A stretch of DNA of 64,000 bases, taken from the NCBI RefSeq assembly GCF_025061645.1, contig NZ_JANYMP010000016.1, positions 1 to 64,000 on the forward strand. Reading direction: 5' to 3'. Position numbers and translations under genes: made by a program. The notes under the pieces were generated by a model. The model did no database searches and was not told where the DNA came from. It was given only the letters and a program-made list of their open reading frames with translations. The stretch is from Umezawaea endophytica. Its GTDB lineage: Bacteria; Actinomycetota; Actinomycetes; Mycobacteriales; Pseudonocardiaceae. Positions 16,257 through 25,682 of the stretch are shown here, one piece after another (position 1 is the first letter of the stretch; every line of letters starts with the position of its first letter).

Positions 16257-19200
16257 TCAGCGCTCCGCCAGGAGGTCCAGTTCGGCGAGGATCACCGGGT
16301 AGGCCTCGGGGTGGAGGTCGACCAGGTCTTCGACGACGTGGTACCAGTCGAGTTCGACGAGGTCGCGGATGAGGGCTTGCTCGGGTGCGAGTTCGACCAG
16401 ATCGCGGACATGGGCTTGCTCGGGTGGGAGTTCGACTGCCGCCCGACCGGGCGTCCACCTGCCGGGCACGACGGTCATGTGGTCACCTCCCTGATCACGA
16501 CCGGTCAGTACCTGCGATCGCGTGATTCCCTCGACGACCTCGGTCAGGGTGCGCGTCCGGGTCGGAACCTCTCTCAGGACGCTCTCAGCCATGGAATTCC
16601 GCGCCCCGCCAGCTTCGATCCCTCGTTCAATGATGGTCTCGGCGAGCGACCTGACCCGGTCCGACAGAGCGGTCGTCCTGGCGCGGTCCCCGATCATGGC
16701 GGCCGCCATGAGCAGTGCCGACAGCGCGTGCAGTTGATCAGCGGATGCGGTCATCGAATCGACTACTTCATCCGCGGAGTCGAGCAATTCCCCAGCACGA
16801 GCCGCTTCGGACACCAAGATTAACGCCACCACGGCGTCGACCGGATCATGGGCGACTCGAGCTAGCGACTCCGCGCGCTCGTAGTCCCCCGAGGCGGCGA
16901 GGACACGAACCAACTCGAGTCTCGGTCGTCGCTGGAATCTCGTTTCCTCGATCCGGCCGAGTGCCGCCACACCACGCTCGATCTGATTGGCGACAGTGGC
17001 TCCCTCGGCTACGACCGCCCACGCGGCGGAGCGTGCCGATCGATCCCGCATCGATCCCGCCCACACCTCGGCGCGGTCGAACTGGCCGGTATCGCTCAAC
17101 GTCCTCACCCACAGCACCGAGCGCCTCTCGTCATCAGGGTTCAGGTCGGCTCGTGCCACATGCTCAGCTAGGGTCAAGAGCGTCGCTCCCCGCTCCAGGT
17201 CGTTCGCGCGCAGCGCCGCGGCAGCGATGTTGAGCACGGCGTCGGCGTCTCGGCTCGACGGGCCGTGTCGGCGCGCGATCGTTTCCGCGCCGTCCAGGTC
17301 ACCGGTGATCGCCATGATCTCTGCCATCCGCAGGTAAGCGCGGCTTGAGGATTCTCCAACGGCGGCCTGCCGCGCGATGTCCTCGATCCGCGCGATCAAC
17401 CGGCCCGCGTGAAGCGCACCGCCAGGTGCCTTGGCCACCACGCGGGCCACAGCGGATAACCTCGCGCACAAGCTTTCCGCGCCATCGGTTGTCCGAGCGA
17501 CAGTCTCGGCTCTGTCGGGATCGCCCTCGGCGATGACCGTGATGATCACCAACGTCCAGAATTCTCGCGAGTCCGGCTCGTCGATCAGATCGAGCAGACG
17601 CAAGGCCCGATCGTGATCACCAACAGTCGCGGCGAGCCTCGCGATCGGCCCAGCGCTGTCGACGTGCACGTCAGGGGTGGCCTCCACCTGCGATTCGATA
17701 TCGTCGAGCAGCAAACTTGCAGTAGCGAGATCGCCCGTCTTGGCCGTCGCCCTGGCCACTTCTGCGAGCGCGGAGGCCTGTGTGGTGTATTCGTCCGCGT
17801 AGGCCAAGTCCTTCGCCGCCTCGAGGAGTTCAGCCGCACGCGGGAGATCACCACCTGCTGCGGCTCGGATCACCAGTGATGCCAAGACCTCCGCCCTGTC
17901 CGAGTCGTTCAGCACGTCCTCCACGGCCTCGCCGGCGCGATCATGTCGACCGGTGGCCGCGAAAGCCATCGCCACCGAGTGCAAGGGCCACGCACCGAAG
18001 AACTGGCTAAGCGTTCGGGCCAGTTCGTACGCCCGCTCCAGCAGGTCCTGTGCACGCTGCTCGTCACCGAGCCCGTGAGCCAGCACTGCGGTGCTTGTCA
18101 GGGCTTCGACGCGATCCGCTGGATCCTCAATGGCATTGATCATGGACTCCGCTCGACCGAAGTCGCCGATCCTCGCCCAGCCCGTCGGAAGTGTGCGAGG
18201 TATCCGATTGGTGCTCCGGTAGAGGTCCGCGCGGTGCACGGCCAACCGCGCCAGACCGATCACGTCGACTTCGTCCTGGCCGACGACGGCTTCCTGCGTC
18301 GCGAGGATCTCGGCGATGGCCGCGCCATCACCCCCGGTGAGTGAGCGCATTCGGTTCCGACGGTGGAGGTCGGTCGCGCACGCCATCATGCGCGGTAAGT
18401 CCCCCGTGGCGACGAGCATGGCGAAATAGCCGGTCAGGAGGTATTCCGGTGTGTCAGGCGGCCAATCACGGTCCCGGTAGCCCTCGGCCCAACCGTGCAA
18501 GCTCTCCCGGTACGCGTCAACGCTCGGTCCCAGCATCCGCGCAGCGGTGGCCCGGAGTTCTTCGTGGGCCACCTGGTGAATGGCGAGCGGCCCACCACCC
18601 CGGCTCACGAAGTTGCGGCCGGTCACGGTGCCCAACGACTCGACCACCTGCCACTCGGAGATTCCTGCCAACTCCGCCAAGTCGGAAGTGGCGAGGCCTC
18701 CTTCGGCGCTCACCAGCAGCCCCAGCAGGGCTTGGTCGTTCGGCGCACCGCCGTACAGGCGCTTCAAATCGCGTTCCATGACTTCGCGCACCGCCCGTGC
18801 TTCCGCCGAGGGGGCGAGCGGGCGGATGATCGCCGGATCGCGCAGGGGGTGGTCGTCGGGGACGTCGTACGGAATCGGCGGGTTGGGTCGTCCGGCGACG
18901 ATCACGCGCATGCCGTTCGGCGGGTCGAACGGGAGGAGCGCGGCGATGCTGTGGGCGTCCGGATCACCGTTCACCCCGCTGTCCTCGTCCAGTCCGTCCA
19001 CCACCAGCGCGAAGTGCTCAGCTCGCTGTGCGCACCGCTCGGCGACATCGCACAACAGGCTCTGGAGGTGGCCTTCGCGGGTCGACGCTGTGAGGTTGGC
19101 GGGCATCGGTTCACCGAGGAACGCGAGCAGTTGATCGAGGACGTTGTCCACGAACGCGTGTCGGTCGTTCTGCCCGGCCAAACGATTTGTGATGAAGAAC

Positions 19201-19505
19201 GACACCAGACGGGTGCCGGGCGGTGGGTGCAGGACGAACCACGACAGCAGCGCCGACTTGCCCGACCAGGCATCGGCGCGCCACCACGCGTACCTGCCCG
19301 CCGTCGTGGGAGAGGTGCAGAAATCGGCCAGCTCGGCGAGTTCGGCGGACCGGCCGACCAGTTCGCGCGGCGCCAGGCGCTCGACCTGCTTGTGGTAGTG
19401 GGTGCGGACGGCGTGACCGCTGTTGACGAAGACGCTGCCGTGGACTTCGCCGACCTGGGTGACGGGGCCGGCGACCACACCCGACGCGTGGTTCTCCCAT
19501 CGCAT
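16257..19505 (-). CDS. STAND-type NTPase with TPR-like C-terminal array
   Basis: The product is 1082 aa. Residues 1-35 match the short N-terminal module seen on actinobacterial STAND proteins (ASGVVAGPVTQVGEVHGSVF). The NTPase follows with Walker A ADAWSGKSALLSW and Walker B HFALVVDGLDED, with a sensor-like IVAGRPNPPIP. A winged-helix region (LAELAGISEWQVVESLG) leads into about 650 residues of degenerate TPR-like helices (ALVVARRL-type units such as GDFGRAESMINAIEDPADR). The tail carries a 13-residue tandem repeat. STAND NTPases act as signalling switches and several are antiphage sensors; no effector domain is recognisable here. The ATG at 19505 is chosen because it opens the conserved module. 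Base composition is lower in GC than its neighbours, which suggests transfer. Confidence 0.82.
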   Translation of the reverse strand: MRWENHASGVVAGPVTQVGEVHGSVFVNSGHAVRTHYHKQVERLAPRELVGRSAELAELADFCTSPTTAGRYAWWRADAWSGKSALLSWFVLHPPPGTRLVSFFITNRLAGQNDRHAFVDNVLDQLLAFLGEPMPANLTASTREGHLQSLLCDVAERCAQRAEHFALVVDGLDEDSGVNGDPDAHSIAALLPFDPPNGMRVIVAGRPNPPIPYDVPDDHPLRDPAIIRPLAPSAEARAVREVMERDLKRLYGGAPNDQALLGLLVSAEGGLATSDLAELAGISEWQVVESLGTVTGRNFVSRGGGPLAIHQVAHEELRATAARMLGPSVDAYRESLHGWAEGYRDRDWPPDTPEYLLTGYFAMLVATGDLPRMMACATDLHRRNRMRSLTGGDGAAIAEILATQEAVVGQDEVDVIGLARLAVHRADLYRSTNRIPRTLPTGWARIGDFGRAESMINAIEDPADRVEALTSTAVLAHGLGDEQRAQDLLERAYELARTLSQFFGAWPLHSVAMAFAATGRHDRAGEAVEDVLNDSDRAEVLASLVIRAAAGGDLPRAAELLEAAKDLAYADEYTTQASALAEVARATAKTGDLATASLLLDDIESQVEATPDVHVDSAGPIARLAATVGDHDRALRLLDLIDEPDSREFWTLVIITVIAEGDPDRAETVARTTDGAESLCARLSAVARVVAKAPGGALHAGRLIARIEDIARQAAVGESSSRAYLRMAEIMAITGDLDGAETIARRHGPSSRDADAVLNIAAAALRANDLERGATLLTLAEHVARADLNPDDERRSVLWVRTLSDTGQFDRAEVWAGSMRDRSARSAAWAVVAEGATVANQIERGVAALGRIEETRFQRRPRLELVRVLAASGDYERAESLARVAHDPVDAVVALILVSEAARAGELLDSADEVVDSMTASADQLHALSALLMAAAMIGDRARTTALSDRVRSLAETIIERGIEAGGARNSMAESVLREVPTRTRTLTEVVEGITRSQVLTGRDQGGDHMTVVPGRWTPGRAAVELPPEQAHVRDLVELAPEQALIRDLVELDWYHVVEDLVDLHPEAYPVILAELDLLAER
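16353..16430. repeat. Two 39-base tandem repeats in the STAND gene 3' end
   Basis: Units 16353-16391 and 16392-16430 differ at only a few positions, and a third partial copy starts at 16431. They encode the 13-residue unit ELxPEQAxxRDLV, followed by the degenerate copy ELDWYHVVEDLV. The repeat is in frame, so copy-number change would lengthen or shorten the tail without disrupting the protein. Confidence 0.8.
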
Positions 19506-19589
19506 CTCGTGATCATCCCGTGAAAGGTCGCCACCCGGACCGCAGATATCGGGGACGCCTGCCGGTCGACTCCGGCCACCCACGACCCC

Positions 19590-19618
19590 GGTGGGCGCGG
19601 ACGTGGTCCGCGCCCACC
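19590..19618. terminator. Strong stem-loop terminator of the sugar operon
   Basis: GGTGGGCGCGGAC at 19590-19602 pairs perfectly with 19606-19618, giving a 13-bp stem with a 3-base loop. It starts 7 bases past the stop of the ThuA-DUF1080 gene (minus strand). It marks the end of the 33-to-19.6 kb transcription unit. Confidence 0.75.
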
Positions 19619-19624
19619 GTGGTG

Positions 19625-21304
19625 TTACCCGAGGGTGAAGTGGTCGACGTCGAACAGGCCTCCCGAGGTCGCGCCGGTGAACACGAGGACCGTTTGGCCG
19701 GTCGCCGTGCCGGTCAGCGTGGTCGTCACGGTGGTGAAGGTGTCGAAGCTGCCGGTGTTGGGCACCGCGACCGAGCCCAGCAGGGGGCCGGTCGAGGAGC
19801 CTGAGCGGATCTCGATGCGGCCTCCCGCGCCACCGGAGGAGACGCGGGCGGTGAACGAGCGGGCGCCCGTCGTGGAAGCCTGGGAGTACGCCGCCCAGTC
19901 GCCGTTGTCGATGTAGCCGACCGTCTGGCCGCCGACCGCACCTGCGTGACCGGCCGTCTGCACGCCGGACGACGACGTGTACGCCTCGCCCTGCACCTGC
20001 GTCGGGGTGACCACACCGAGTTCCTTGACCCGCACGTTGCGGAAGGACACCGTGCCGTCGCCGAGGTTCTGCAAGCCGATGTGGCCCTGTCGCAGGCTCC
20101 GCGCCGGGTCGGTGTTGGTGAAGTCGTTGACCTGCCTGCCGTTGAGGAGCACGCGCAGCCGTTCACCCTCGACCAGCAGCTCGAAGGTGTTCCACTGCCC
20201 CGGCGGGTTCAGCGCCGCGTCGCGGGCGGTGGCGTCCGGTGCCTGTGCGCCGTAGACGGCGCCGGTCGTGGCGTTGGCCGCGGCGGAGGCGTCGATCGCC
20301 ACCTCGTACCCGCCCGCGCCGGGGTCGGCGGCGCCGGACGCCGGGAAGCCGAGGAAGATCCCCGAGTCGCCGTCGCCGGTGAGCCGCCAGTCGAGCTTGA
20401 GCGAGTACGAGCCGAACTCCTTGGCGGAGTACCAGTAGTTGCCCGGTCCTCCCCGTGACGACAGCGTCCCGTCGGCGTTGGCGAAGCTCCCGGAACCCGC
20501 CTGCGACCAGCCGGTCGTGGTGCCGGTGAACAGCCCGGTGTACCCGGATTCCGGTCGGCAGTCCGCTTTCGCCCTCCCCGCGGCGAACTTGATGCCGCCG
20601 AGGAGGTGGGCCCGGAACACCGGGTCGGCGTAGGACTCGATCGTGTGGCCGAGCCCGGTGTAGAACGACCGGCCCGAGGACACCGTGCGGCACCAGGAGA
20701 TCGGGTGGTCGGCGCCCATCGTGCCGCCGCTGTAGCTGGACTCGTCCAGCGTCGCCAGCACGTGCACGTTCGGCCGCGGGTTGGCGCGGTAGTTGTACAG
20801 CTCGTCGGTGCGGGTCCACACCGGGCCGAGGTGCGCGGTCGCGGCGTGTGCCCGGTCCTCGACCTTCACGTTGACCTGCTGGATGTTCGGGTGGCTGAGG
20901 AAGTACGCCCCGACCACCTGCCCGTAGAACGGCCAGTCGTACTCGGTGTCCGCCGCCGCGTGCACGCCGACGAAACCGCCGCCGGAGTTGACGTAGGACT
21001 CGAACGCCGACTGCTGGGTGCCGTCGAGGACGTCACCGGTGGTGCTGAGGAACACCACGGCGGCGTACTTCGCCAGCTCGGTCGGGGTGAACGTCGCCGC
21101 GTTCTCCGTCGCGGTGACGGTGAACCCGTTGGCGGAGCCCAGGTCCCGGATCGCCTGGATGCCCGCCGGGATGGAGTCGTGCCGGAACCCGGCGGTCTTC
21201 GAGAAGACCAGGACCTGGTAGGGCGCTTGGGCTTGAGCCGCCGGTGTCATGACCACACCGGCCGACAGTAGTGCCGCCGCCGCGAGCACGGGGAGTCTGC
21301 GCAT
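19625..21304 (-). CDS. Secreted ThuA-DUF1080-CBM6 protein
   Basis: The 559-aa product has a signal peptide (residues 1-26, cleavage near AQAQA). A ThuA glutamine-amidotransferase-like domain (28-245) follows, with FSKTAGFRHDSIPAG, GGFVGVHAAADTEYDW and HPISWCR. Next is a DUF1080 / 3-keto-disaccharide-hydrolase-like concanavalin fold (250-430; KEFGSYSLKLDWR, WNTFELLVEGERLRVLLNG). The last domain is CBM6-like (435-559; VGYIDNGDWAAYS). ThuA is implicated in trehalose utilisation and DUF1080 proteins act on 3-keto-glycosides, so an extracellular role on oxidised sugars or glycans is likely. The ATG at 21304 has GAGGA upstream and lies 13 bases after the previous gene's stop, so the two are co-translated. 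Confidence 0.85.
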   Translation of the reverse strand: MRRLPVLAAAALLSAGVVMTPAAQAQAPYQVLVFSKTAGFRHDSIPAGIQAIRDLGSANGFTVTATENAATFTPTELAKYAAVVFLSTTGDVLDGTQQSAFESYVNSGGGFVGVHAAADTEYDWPFYGQVVGAYFLSHPNIQQVNVKVEDRAHAATAHLGPVWTRTDELYNYRANPRPNVHVLATLDESSYSGGTMGADHPISWCRTVSSGRSFYTGLGHTIESYADPVFRAHLLGGIKFAAGRAKADCRPESGYTGLFTGTTTGWSQAGSGSFANADGTLSSRGGPGNYWYSAKEFGSYSLKLDWRLTGDGDSGIFLGFPASGAADPGAGGYEVAIDASAAANATTGAVYGAQAPDATARDAALNPPGQWNTFELLVEGERLRVLLNGRQVNDFTNTDPARSLRQGHIGLQNLGDGTVSFRNVRVKELGVVTPTQVQGEAYTSSSGVQTAGHAGAVGGQTVGYIDNGDWAAYSQASTTGARSFTARVSSGGAGGRIEIRSGSSTGPLLGSVAVPNTGSFDTFTTVTTTLTGTATGQTVLVFTGATSGGLFDVDHFTLG

Positions 21305-21317
21305 CGTCCTCAGCCCT

Positions 21318-24128
21318 TCAGCCGGAGATGGTGAAGTAGTCGACGTCGAACGCGGAGTCCCCCACGGCGCCCGGACCGGTGAAGGTCAGGAACAACGGCC
21401 CGGTCGCGGTTCCGGTGAGGGTCGTGGAAACCGTCTGGAACGTCTCCCACCCGCCGGTGACCGGCACCGCGACCGAACCGAGGACCGTCCCGGTCTGGGA
21501 GCCGGACCTGATCTGGATCGCGCCGCCCGTCCCGGCCGAGGACACCGAGGCGCTGAACGTCCGGACGCCCGCCGTGGTCACCGACGAGTACCCGGCCCAG
21601 TCGCCGGTGTTGATGTACCCGGCGGTCGCGCCGCCGCTGGCCGGGGCGTGCGGAGCCGCCTCCACGCCGCCGGTCGAGGTGAACGACTCGCCCTCGATCC
21701 GGCTCCCGTTCGTGGTGAACCTGACGGAGTCCACGTCGAACAGGTTGCCCTGCCCGGTCACGCCCTTGAACACCAGGAACAACGTCGTCGACCCGCTGGG
21801 CCGGTTGGTCAGCGCGGTGCTGACGTTGACGAAGGTGTCCCAGTTACCGGTGTTGCCGACCGCCATCGAGCCGAGCAGCGTGCCGGTGGCCGAGCCCGCG
21901 CGGACCTCCAGCGTGCCGCCCGGACCGCCGGACGAGACCCGCGCGGTGACCGAGATGGCGTTGGCCAGGACGTAGGGCGTGAAGGAGATCCAGTCGCCGT
22001 TGTCGGTGTAGCCGATCGTCTTGCCGCCTTCGGCGGTGGCGTGGTCGGCGACCTGGATGCCCTGCTGCGCCCCGAAGTGCTCGCCCTGCCGGTGCCTGGG
22101 CTGGAGGATGCTGACACCGTGGGACGTCAGCCCCGCGTTGTCGGTGTACTCCGCGTCGAAGACGCCGTAGATGTTCGCCGCCGCGTCGTGCTCACCGTCG
22201 ACCGGCACCGGGATCGTGCCGGAGCAGCCGGTCTTCTGGGTGATCTGGTGGCGGTGTGCGTCGTGGCCGAGCAGGTAGGTGACCTTGACCCGTGCGCAGT
22301 CGACCGGACCGTCCTCCGGGTCGCTGGCGCTCACCTGGAACGGGACGGTGTCGCCGAAGGAGAACAGCGCGCCGTTGCCCGGTAGCTGGAGGTTCACCGT
22401 CGGGGCGGTGTTGCCCGCCGTGACCAGCACGCTCGCCGAACCGGTGAGCCCGGTCGGGTCGGTGACGGTCAGCTTCGGCGAGTACGACCCGGCCGTGGTG
22501 TAGGTGTGCGACGGGTTCGCGGCGGTGGACGTGCCGCCGTCGCCGAACTCCCACCGGTAGGTCAGCGCGCCGCCCTCGGGGTCGGCGCTGCCCGCCGAGG
22601 AGAACGCCACGGTGAGCGGGATCGCGCCGGACACCTTGTCCGCGGCCACCTTCGCGGTCGGCGGCCGTGGCGTGTTGCCCTTGTAGTCGATCCGGTACAG
22701 GGCCTGGTCGTTCGCCCCGGTGCCGTAGTCCAAGACGTAGAGCGCGCCCTCCGGGCCGAAGTTCATGTCCATGACCTGCGTGCCGCTCCACGGGAACGCC
22801 TCGATCGCGCCCCGCGAGCCGTCGGCGTTGACGCCGATCGCCTTGATCCAGCGGCGGCCGTACTCGCCCGCGAAGTACTTGCCGTCCAAGGACTGCGGGA
22901 ACTTCGTGGTGGAGTTGAGGTTCGGGTTGAACCGGTAGACCGGACCGCCCATCGGCGATTCCGAGCCGCTGCCGAACTCCGGCGGCGACCCCTCGTCCCC
23001 GGCGTACTTGATCCACGCCGCGCGCGGGACCGGCAGCTTCGCCAGCCCGGTGTTGCGCGGCGAGGTGTTGGTCGGACCGGTGGCGCAGTCGTACTTCGCC
23101 CCCGACGGCCCGCTGGGGAAGGTGAACCGGTTGTACGTCTCGGTGGTGCTGTTCGAGCCGGTGCAGTACGGCCAGCCGTAGTTGCCCGCGCTGGTGATCC
23201 GGTCGAACTCCACCTGCCCGCTCGGTCCGCGGTTCGCGTTCGTCACGCCCGCGTCCGGCCCGTAGTCGCCGAGGTAGACCACGCCGGTGGCCTTGTCGAC
23301 GTTCATCCGGAACGGGTTGCGGAAGCCCATCGCGTAGATCTCGGGACGGGTCTGCGCGGTGCCCGGCGCGAACAGGTTGCCGGACGGGATCGTGTACGTG
23401 CCGTCGGCCTGCGGTTTGATCCTCAACACCTTGCCGCGCAGGTCGTTGGTGTTGCCCGAGGTGCGCTGCGCGTCGAACTGCGGGTTGCGGCCCGTGCGCT
23501 CGTCGATCGGCGAGTAGCCGTCGGAGACGAACGGGTTCGTGTCGTCACCCGTGGTCAGGTACAGGTTCCCGGCGGCGTCGAAGTCGAGGTCGCCGCCGAC
23601 GTGGCAGCACTGCCCCCGGTCGTTCGGCACCCGCAGCACGATCTTCTCACTGGCCAGGTCGAGGGTGTTGTCGGTCTTCAGCACGATCCTCGACAGGTAC
23701 AGCTCGCCCTTGAACGGCGCGAACTGCGCCTCCGTGCCGTCCGTCGGCGCGTCACCGTCCGGTGTGGACAGTCGTGGCGAGTAGTACAGGTAGAGGTAGC
23801 GGTTGGACGCGAAGTTCGGGTCCGCCACGACGCCCTGGAGGCCCTCTTCGTCGTGGGTGTAGACGTTCAGCTTCGCCGCCACCGTCGTGGAGTTGCCCGC
23901 GGCGTTGGTGACGCGGACTGTGCCGTCGCGGGCGGTGTGCACCACCGACCGGTCGGGCAGGACGGTGAAGGACATCGGTTCGCCCAGCTTCGCCGAGCCG
24001 ACGGCGAGCTGGACCTGTTGGTAGTCGGCGGCCGGGATGTCGGCCTTGGCGGGGACGGGGACCAGCAGGGAGGCGATCAGCAGTGACGCGCCGAGCGCCC
24101 GCGCCCACACCGGTGGGGGTCCGGACAT
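21318..24128 (-). CDS. Secreted PQQ-type sugar dehydrogenase-like propeller with PKD and two CBM6 domains
   Basis: The 936-aa protein has a signal peptide (1-30). Its glucose/sorbosone-dehydrogenase-like six-blade propeller (35-480) shows DEEGLQGVVADPNF, GNLYLTTGDDTNPF, NTNDLRGKVLRI, EIYAMGFRNPFR and GNYGWPYC. A PKD domain (485-565) has YRWEFGDGGTSTAANPSHTY. An Ig/cadherin-like segment follows, then two CBM6-type modules (about 684-803 and 809-936), each with a GYxxxGDWxxY motif. Homologous propellers oxidise sugars using PQQ, or are catalytically silent. No PQQ synthesis genes are in the window. I chose ATG at 24128 (MSGPPPVWAR), because GAGGAAA precedes it and a signal peptide follows directly. 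Confidence 0.85.
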   Translation of the reverse strand: MSGPPPVWARALGASLLIASLLVPVPAKADIPAADYQQVQLAVGSAKLGEPMSFTVLPDRSVVHTARDGTVRVTNAAGNSTTVAAKLNVYTHDEEGLQGVVADPNFASNRYLYLYYSPRLSTPDGDAPTDGTEAQFAPFKGELYLSRIVLKTDNTLDLASEKIVLRVPNDRGQCCHVGGDLDFDAAGNLYLTTGDDTNPFVSDGYSPIDERTGRNPQFDAQRTSGNTNDLRGKVLRIKPQADGTYTIPSGNLFAPGTAQTRPEIYAMGFRNPFRMNVDKATGVVYLGDYGPDAGVTNANRGPSGQVEFDRITSAGNYGWPYCTGSNSTTETYNRFTFPSGPSGAKYDCATGPTNTSPRNTGLAKLPVPRAAWIKYAGDEGSPPEFGSGSESPMGGPVYRFNPNLNSTTKFPQSLDGKYFAGEYGRRWIKAIGVNADGSRGAIEAFPWSGTQVMDMNFGPEGALYVLDYGTGANDQALYRIDYKGNTPRPPTAKVAADKVSGAIPLTVAFSSAGSADPEGGALTYRWEFGDGGTSTAANPSHTYTTAGSYSPKLTVTDPTGLTGSASVLVTAGNTAPTVNLQLPGNGALFSFGDTVPFQVSASDPEDGPVDCARVKVTYLLGHDAHRHQITQKTGCSGTIPVPVDGEHDAAANIYGVFDAEYTDNAGLTSHGVSILQPRHRQGEHFGAQQGIQVADHATAEGGKTIGYTDNGDWISFTPYVLANAISVTARVSSGGPGGTLEVRAGSATGTLLGSMAVGNTGNWDTFVNVSTALTNRPSGSTTLFLVFKGVTGQGNLFDVDSVRFTTNGSRIEGESFTSTGGVEAAPHAPASGGATAGYINTGDWAGYSSVTTAGVRTFSASVSSAGTGGAIQIRSGSQTGTVLGSVAVPVTGGWETFQTVSTTLTGTATGPLFLTFTGPGAVGDSAFDVDYFTISG

Positions 24129-24381
24129 GGCAGGGTTTCCTCTTCCGGCAGGGGGAACCGCCCGGCGACCGGGTGGTGCCCGGCCGTCGGTGGTACCCGG
24201 GAAACGTGCGGGTCGGTGCTCGTGCAAGCGACGTCGACTGGGGCTCGTGGCCGTTCGACGCCGTGTTCGCGGAGGGGTCCGGGTGCGTCCGGACCGCCGA
24301 AGGGGCGGTCCGCGGGTGCAGGTCCGCGGCCGGTCAGGACTTGGTCGAGCTGTTCCCCGTGTCGCGAGTCGACGAGCGGGC
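24129..24381. other. Intergenic stretch within the sugar operon
   Basis: There are 253 bases between the propeller gene and the EboE-like gene. An ORF begins with an ATGA overlap on the EboE-like stop and runs to 24077, but it is Pro/Arg-rich and overlaps the next signal peptide, so I do not accept it. The stretch may be the remnant of a deleted gene. The ribosome site for the propeller gene (GAGGAAA) lies at its low-coordinate end. Confidence 0.4.
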
Positions 24382-25524
24382 TCATCCGCCCACCTCCACC
24401 AGGCCGAGCGACCGCAGCTCGTCGCGCACCCAGCCCAGTTCCGCCGCCAGGCCCTTGACGAGGCCCGCTTCGCCGACCGGCCGGTCGGGCAGCACCTGCC
24501 ACGTGTACGTCTCGACCTCGACGTGGTCGGTCCACGCCCGCGCGCCGCCGAACAGCTCCCGCAACGTCGCCCGCAGCACGTCGCGGGTGGTCGACAGCGG
24601 CGGGCGCGGGTCGGCGTGCAGCGGCACGTGGAGGTGCACCCGCCACGGCCTGTGCCCTGGCAGCCCACCCCAGAGCGCCGCGTCCAGGTCGTCGACGCCG
24701 TACGGCGCGCCTTCCCTGGTCTGGTGCAACGACCTGCGCTCCACGAGGGTCGACAGCGCGTACCGGGTCGCCGGGTCGCGCGGGTTCCGGACGTGCAGCG
24801 CGGCGGAGGCCTGCACCTTCACCACGGGCAGGCCCGCGGCGGTCAGCGCGTCGAGCGCCCGTGCCGGGTCCTCGAACGCGACCGCGAGGTGGCAGGTGTC
24901 CAGGCAGACCCCGAGCCTGGTGGTGTCGGTGTCGCGGAAGTGCGTCACGGCCTGACCGGTGTTCTCCACGACGCAGCCGGGTTCGGGTTCGAAGCCCACC
25001 CTGACCGGCCGGTCGAGCCGGGACAGCCCGTCGGCCAGCAGGTCGAGCTGGCGGGCTGCGCGGATGGACCGGGAGGGCGTCCACGGGTCGCGCCAGCCCA
25101 GCGGGAGCGTCGAGACGCTGCCGCGCACCGCGTCATCGGGCATCAGCGCGGTGAGCAGCCTGGCCACGTCGAGCGTGTAGCCGGTGCGCCGGGGATCGGC
25201 CCAGTCCGGGTGGTACACGGCGTGCTTGGCCCCAGGGGCGTGGAAGCCGCGGTATGGGAACCCGTTGAGGGTCACCACCTCCAGGCCTCGGAGGTCCAGT
25301 TCGGCCCGCAGCTTCGCCACGGCGCGCGGGTCGGCGATCAGCTCGGACGCGACCGGCCGGGCGAACCAGAGCCCGAGGCCGAGCCGGTCGACGCCGAGGC
25401 GCTCGCGCACCGGCTCACCGAACCGGCTGAGCTGGTCGAGCACCCCCGCCAGGTTCTCGGCGGCGTGGACGTTGGAGCAGTAGGCGACGTGCACCGCGGT
25501 GCCGTCGGCGTGGCGGAACCTCAC
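24382..25524 (-). CDS. EboE-like TIM-barrel (sugar isomerase-like) protein
   Basis: The 380-aa product resembles EboE of the ebo metabolite-traffic operon, a xylose-isomerase-like TIM barrel. It has the start HVAYCSNVHAAENLAGVL, the strand LEVVTLNGFPYRGFHAPG, the metal-site acidic residue region VGFEPEPGCVVEN, and the segment RLGVCLDTCHLAVAFEDP. The C-terminal part has VHLHVPLHADPRPPL and HVEVETYTWQVLP. The ebo operon has been linked to exporting metabolites to the periplasm. The other ebo genes (UbiA-like EboC, TatD-like EboB, EboF) are absent here. I chose GTG at 25524 because it overlaps the small ORF stop as GTGA. The assignment is from recalled family features. Confidence 0.75.
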   Translation of the reverse strand: MRFRHADGTAVHVAYCSNVHAAENLAGVLDQLSRFGEPVRERLGVDRLGLGLWFARPVASELIADPRAVAKLRAELDLRGLEVVTLNGFPYRGFHAPGAKHAVYHPDWADPRRTGYTLDVARLLTALMPDDAVRGSVSTLPLGWRDPWTPSRSIRAARQLDLLADGLSRLDRPVRVGFEPEPGCVVENTGQAVTHFRDTDTTRLGVCLDTCHLAVAFEDPARALDALTAAGLPVVKVQASAALHVRNPRDPATRYALSTLVERRSLHQTREGAPYGVDDLDAALWGGLPGHRPWRVHLHVPLHADPRPPLSTTRDVLRATLRELFGGARAWTDHVEVETYTWQVLPDRPVGEAGLVKGLAAELGWVRDELRSLGLVEVGG

Positions 25525-25682
25525 GGCTCGCCCCCGTCCGCCGGGCCGGGACCGCTCGTCGCACCCCTGGGGAACGCCAGGGAGTCCCACGCCGCGCGCC
25601 CGTCGGCCGGCCGCGACCACGCGAGGACGTCCGGCACCTCCGCGAGTCCGGCGATCCCGTCACCGGAGCACGGCGCGGTCAT
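25521..25682 (-). CDS. Small ORF, 53 aa, coupled to EboE-like gene
   Basis: The peptide starts MTAPCSGDGIAGLAEVPDVL and ends GPADGGEP. Support is structural. A strong ribosome site, GAAGGAG, stands 8 bases before the ATG at 25682. The TGA stop overlaps the GTG of the EboE-like gene. The ATG itself overlaps the stop of another small frame upstream. I recognise no domain; the middle (LAWSRPADGRAAWDSLAFPR) could be the end of a truncated larger protein. It may be a real small gene, or a translational ramp feeding ribosomes into the EboE-like gene. Confidence 0.5.
   Translation of the reverse strand: MTAPCSGDGIAGLAEVPDVLAWSRPADGRAAWDSLAFPRGATSGPGPADGGEP

Noticed and set aside
24077-24385. ORF beginning with an ATGA overlap on the EboE-like stop
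   Set aside because: Pro/Arg-rich with no fold, and it runs 50 bases into the signal peptide of the next gene.
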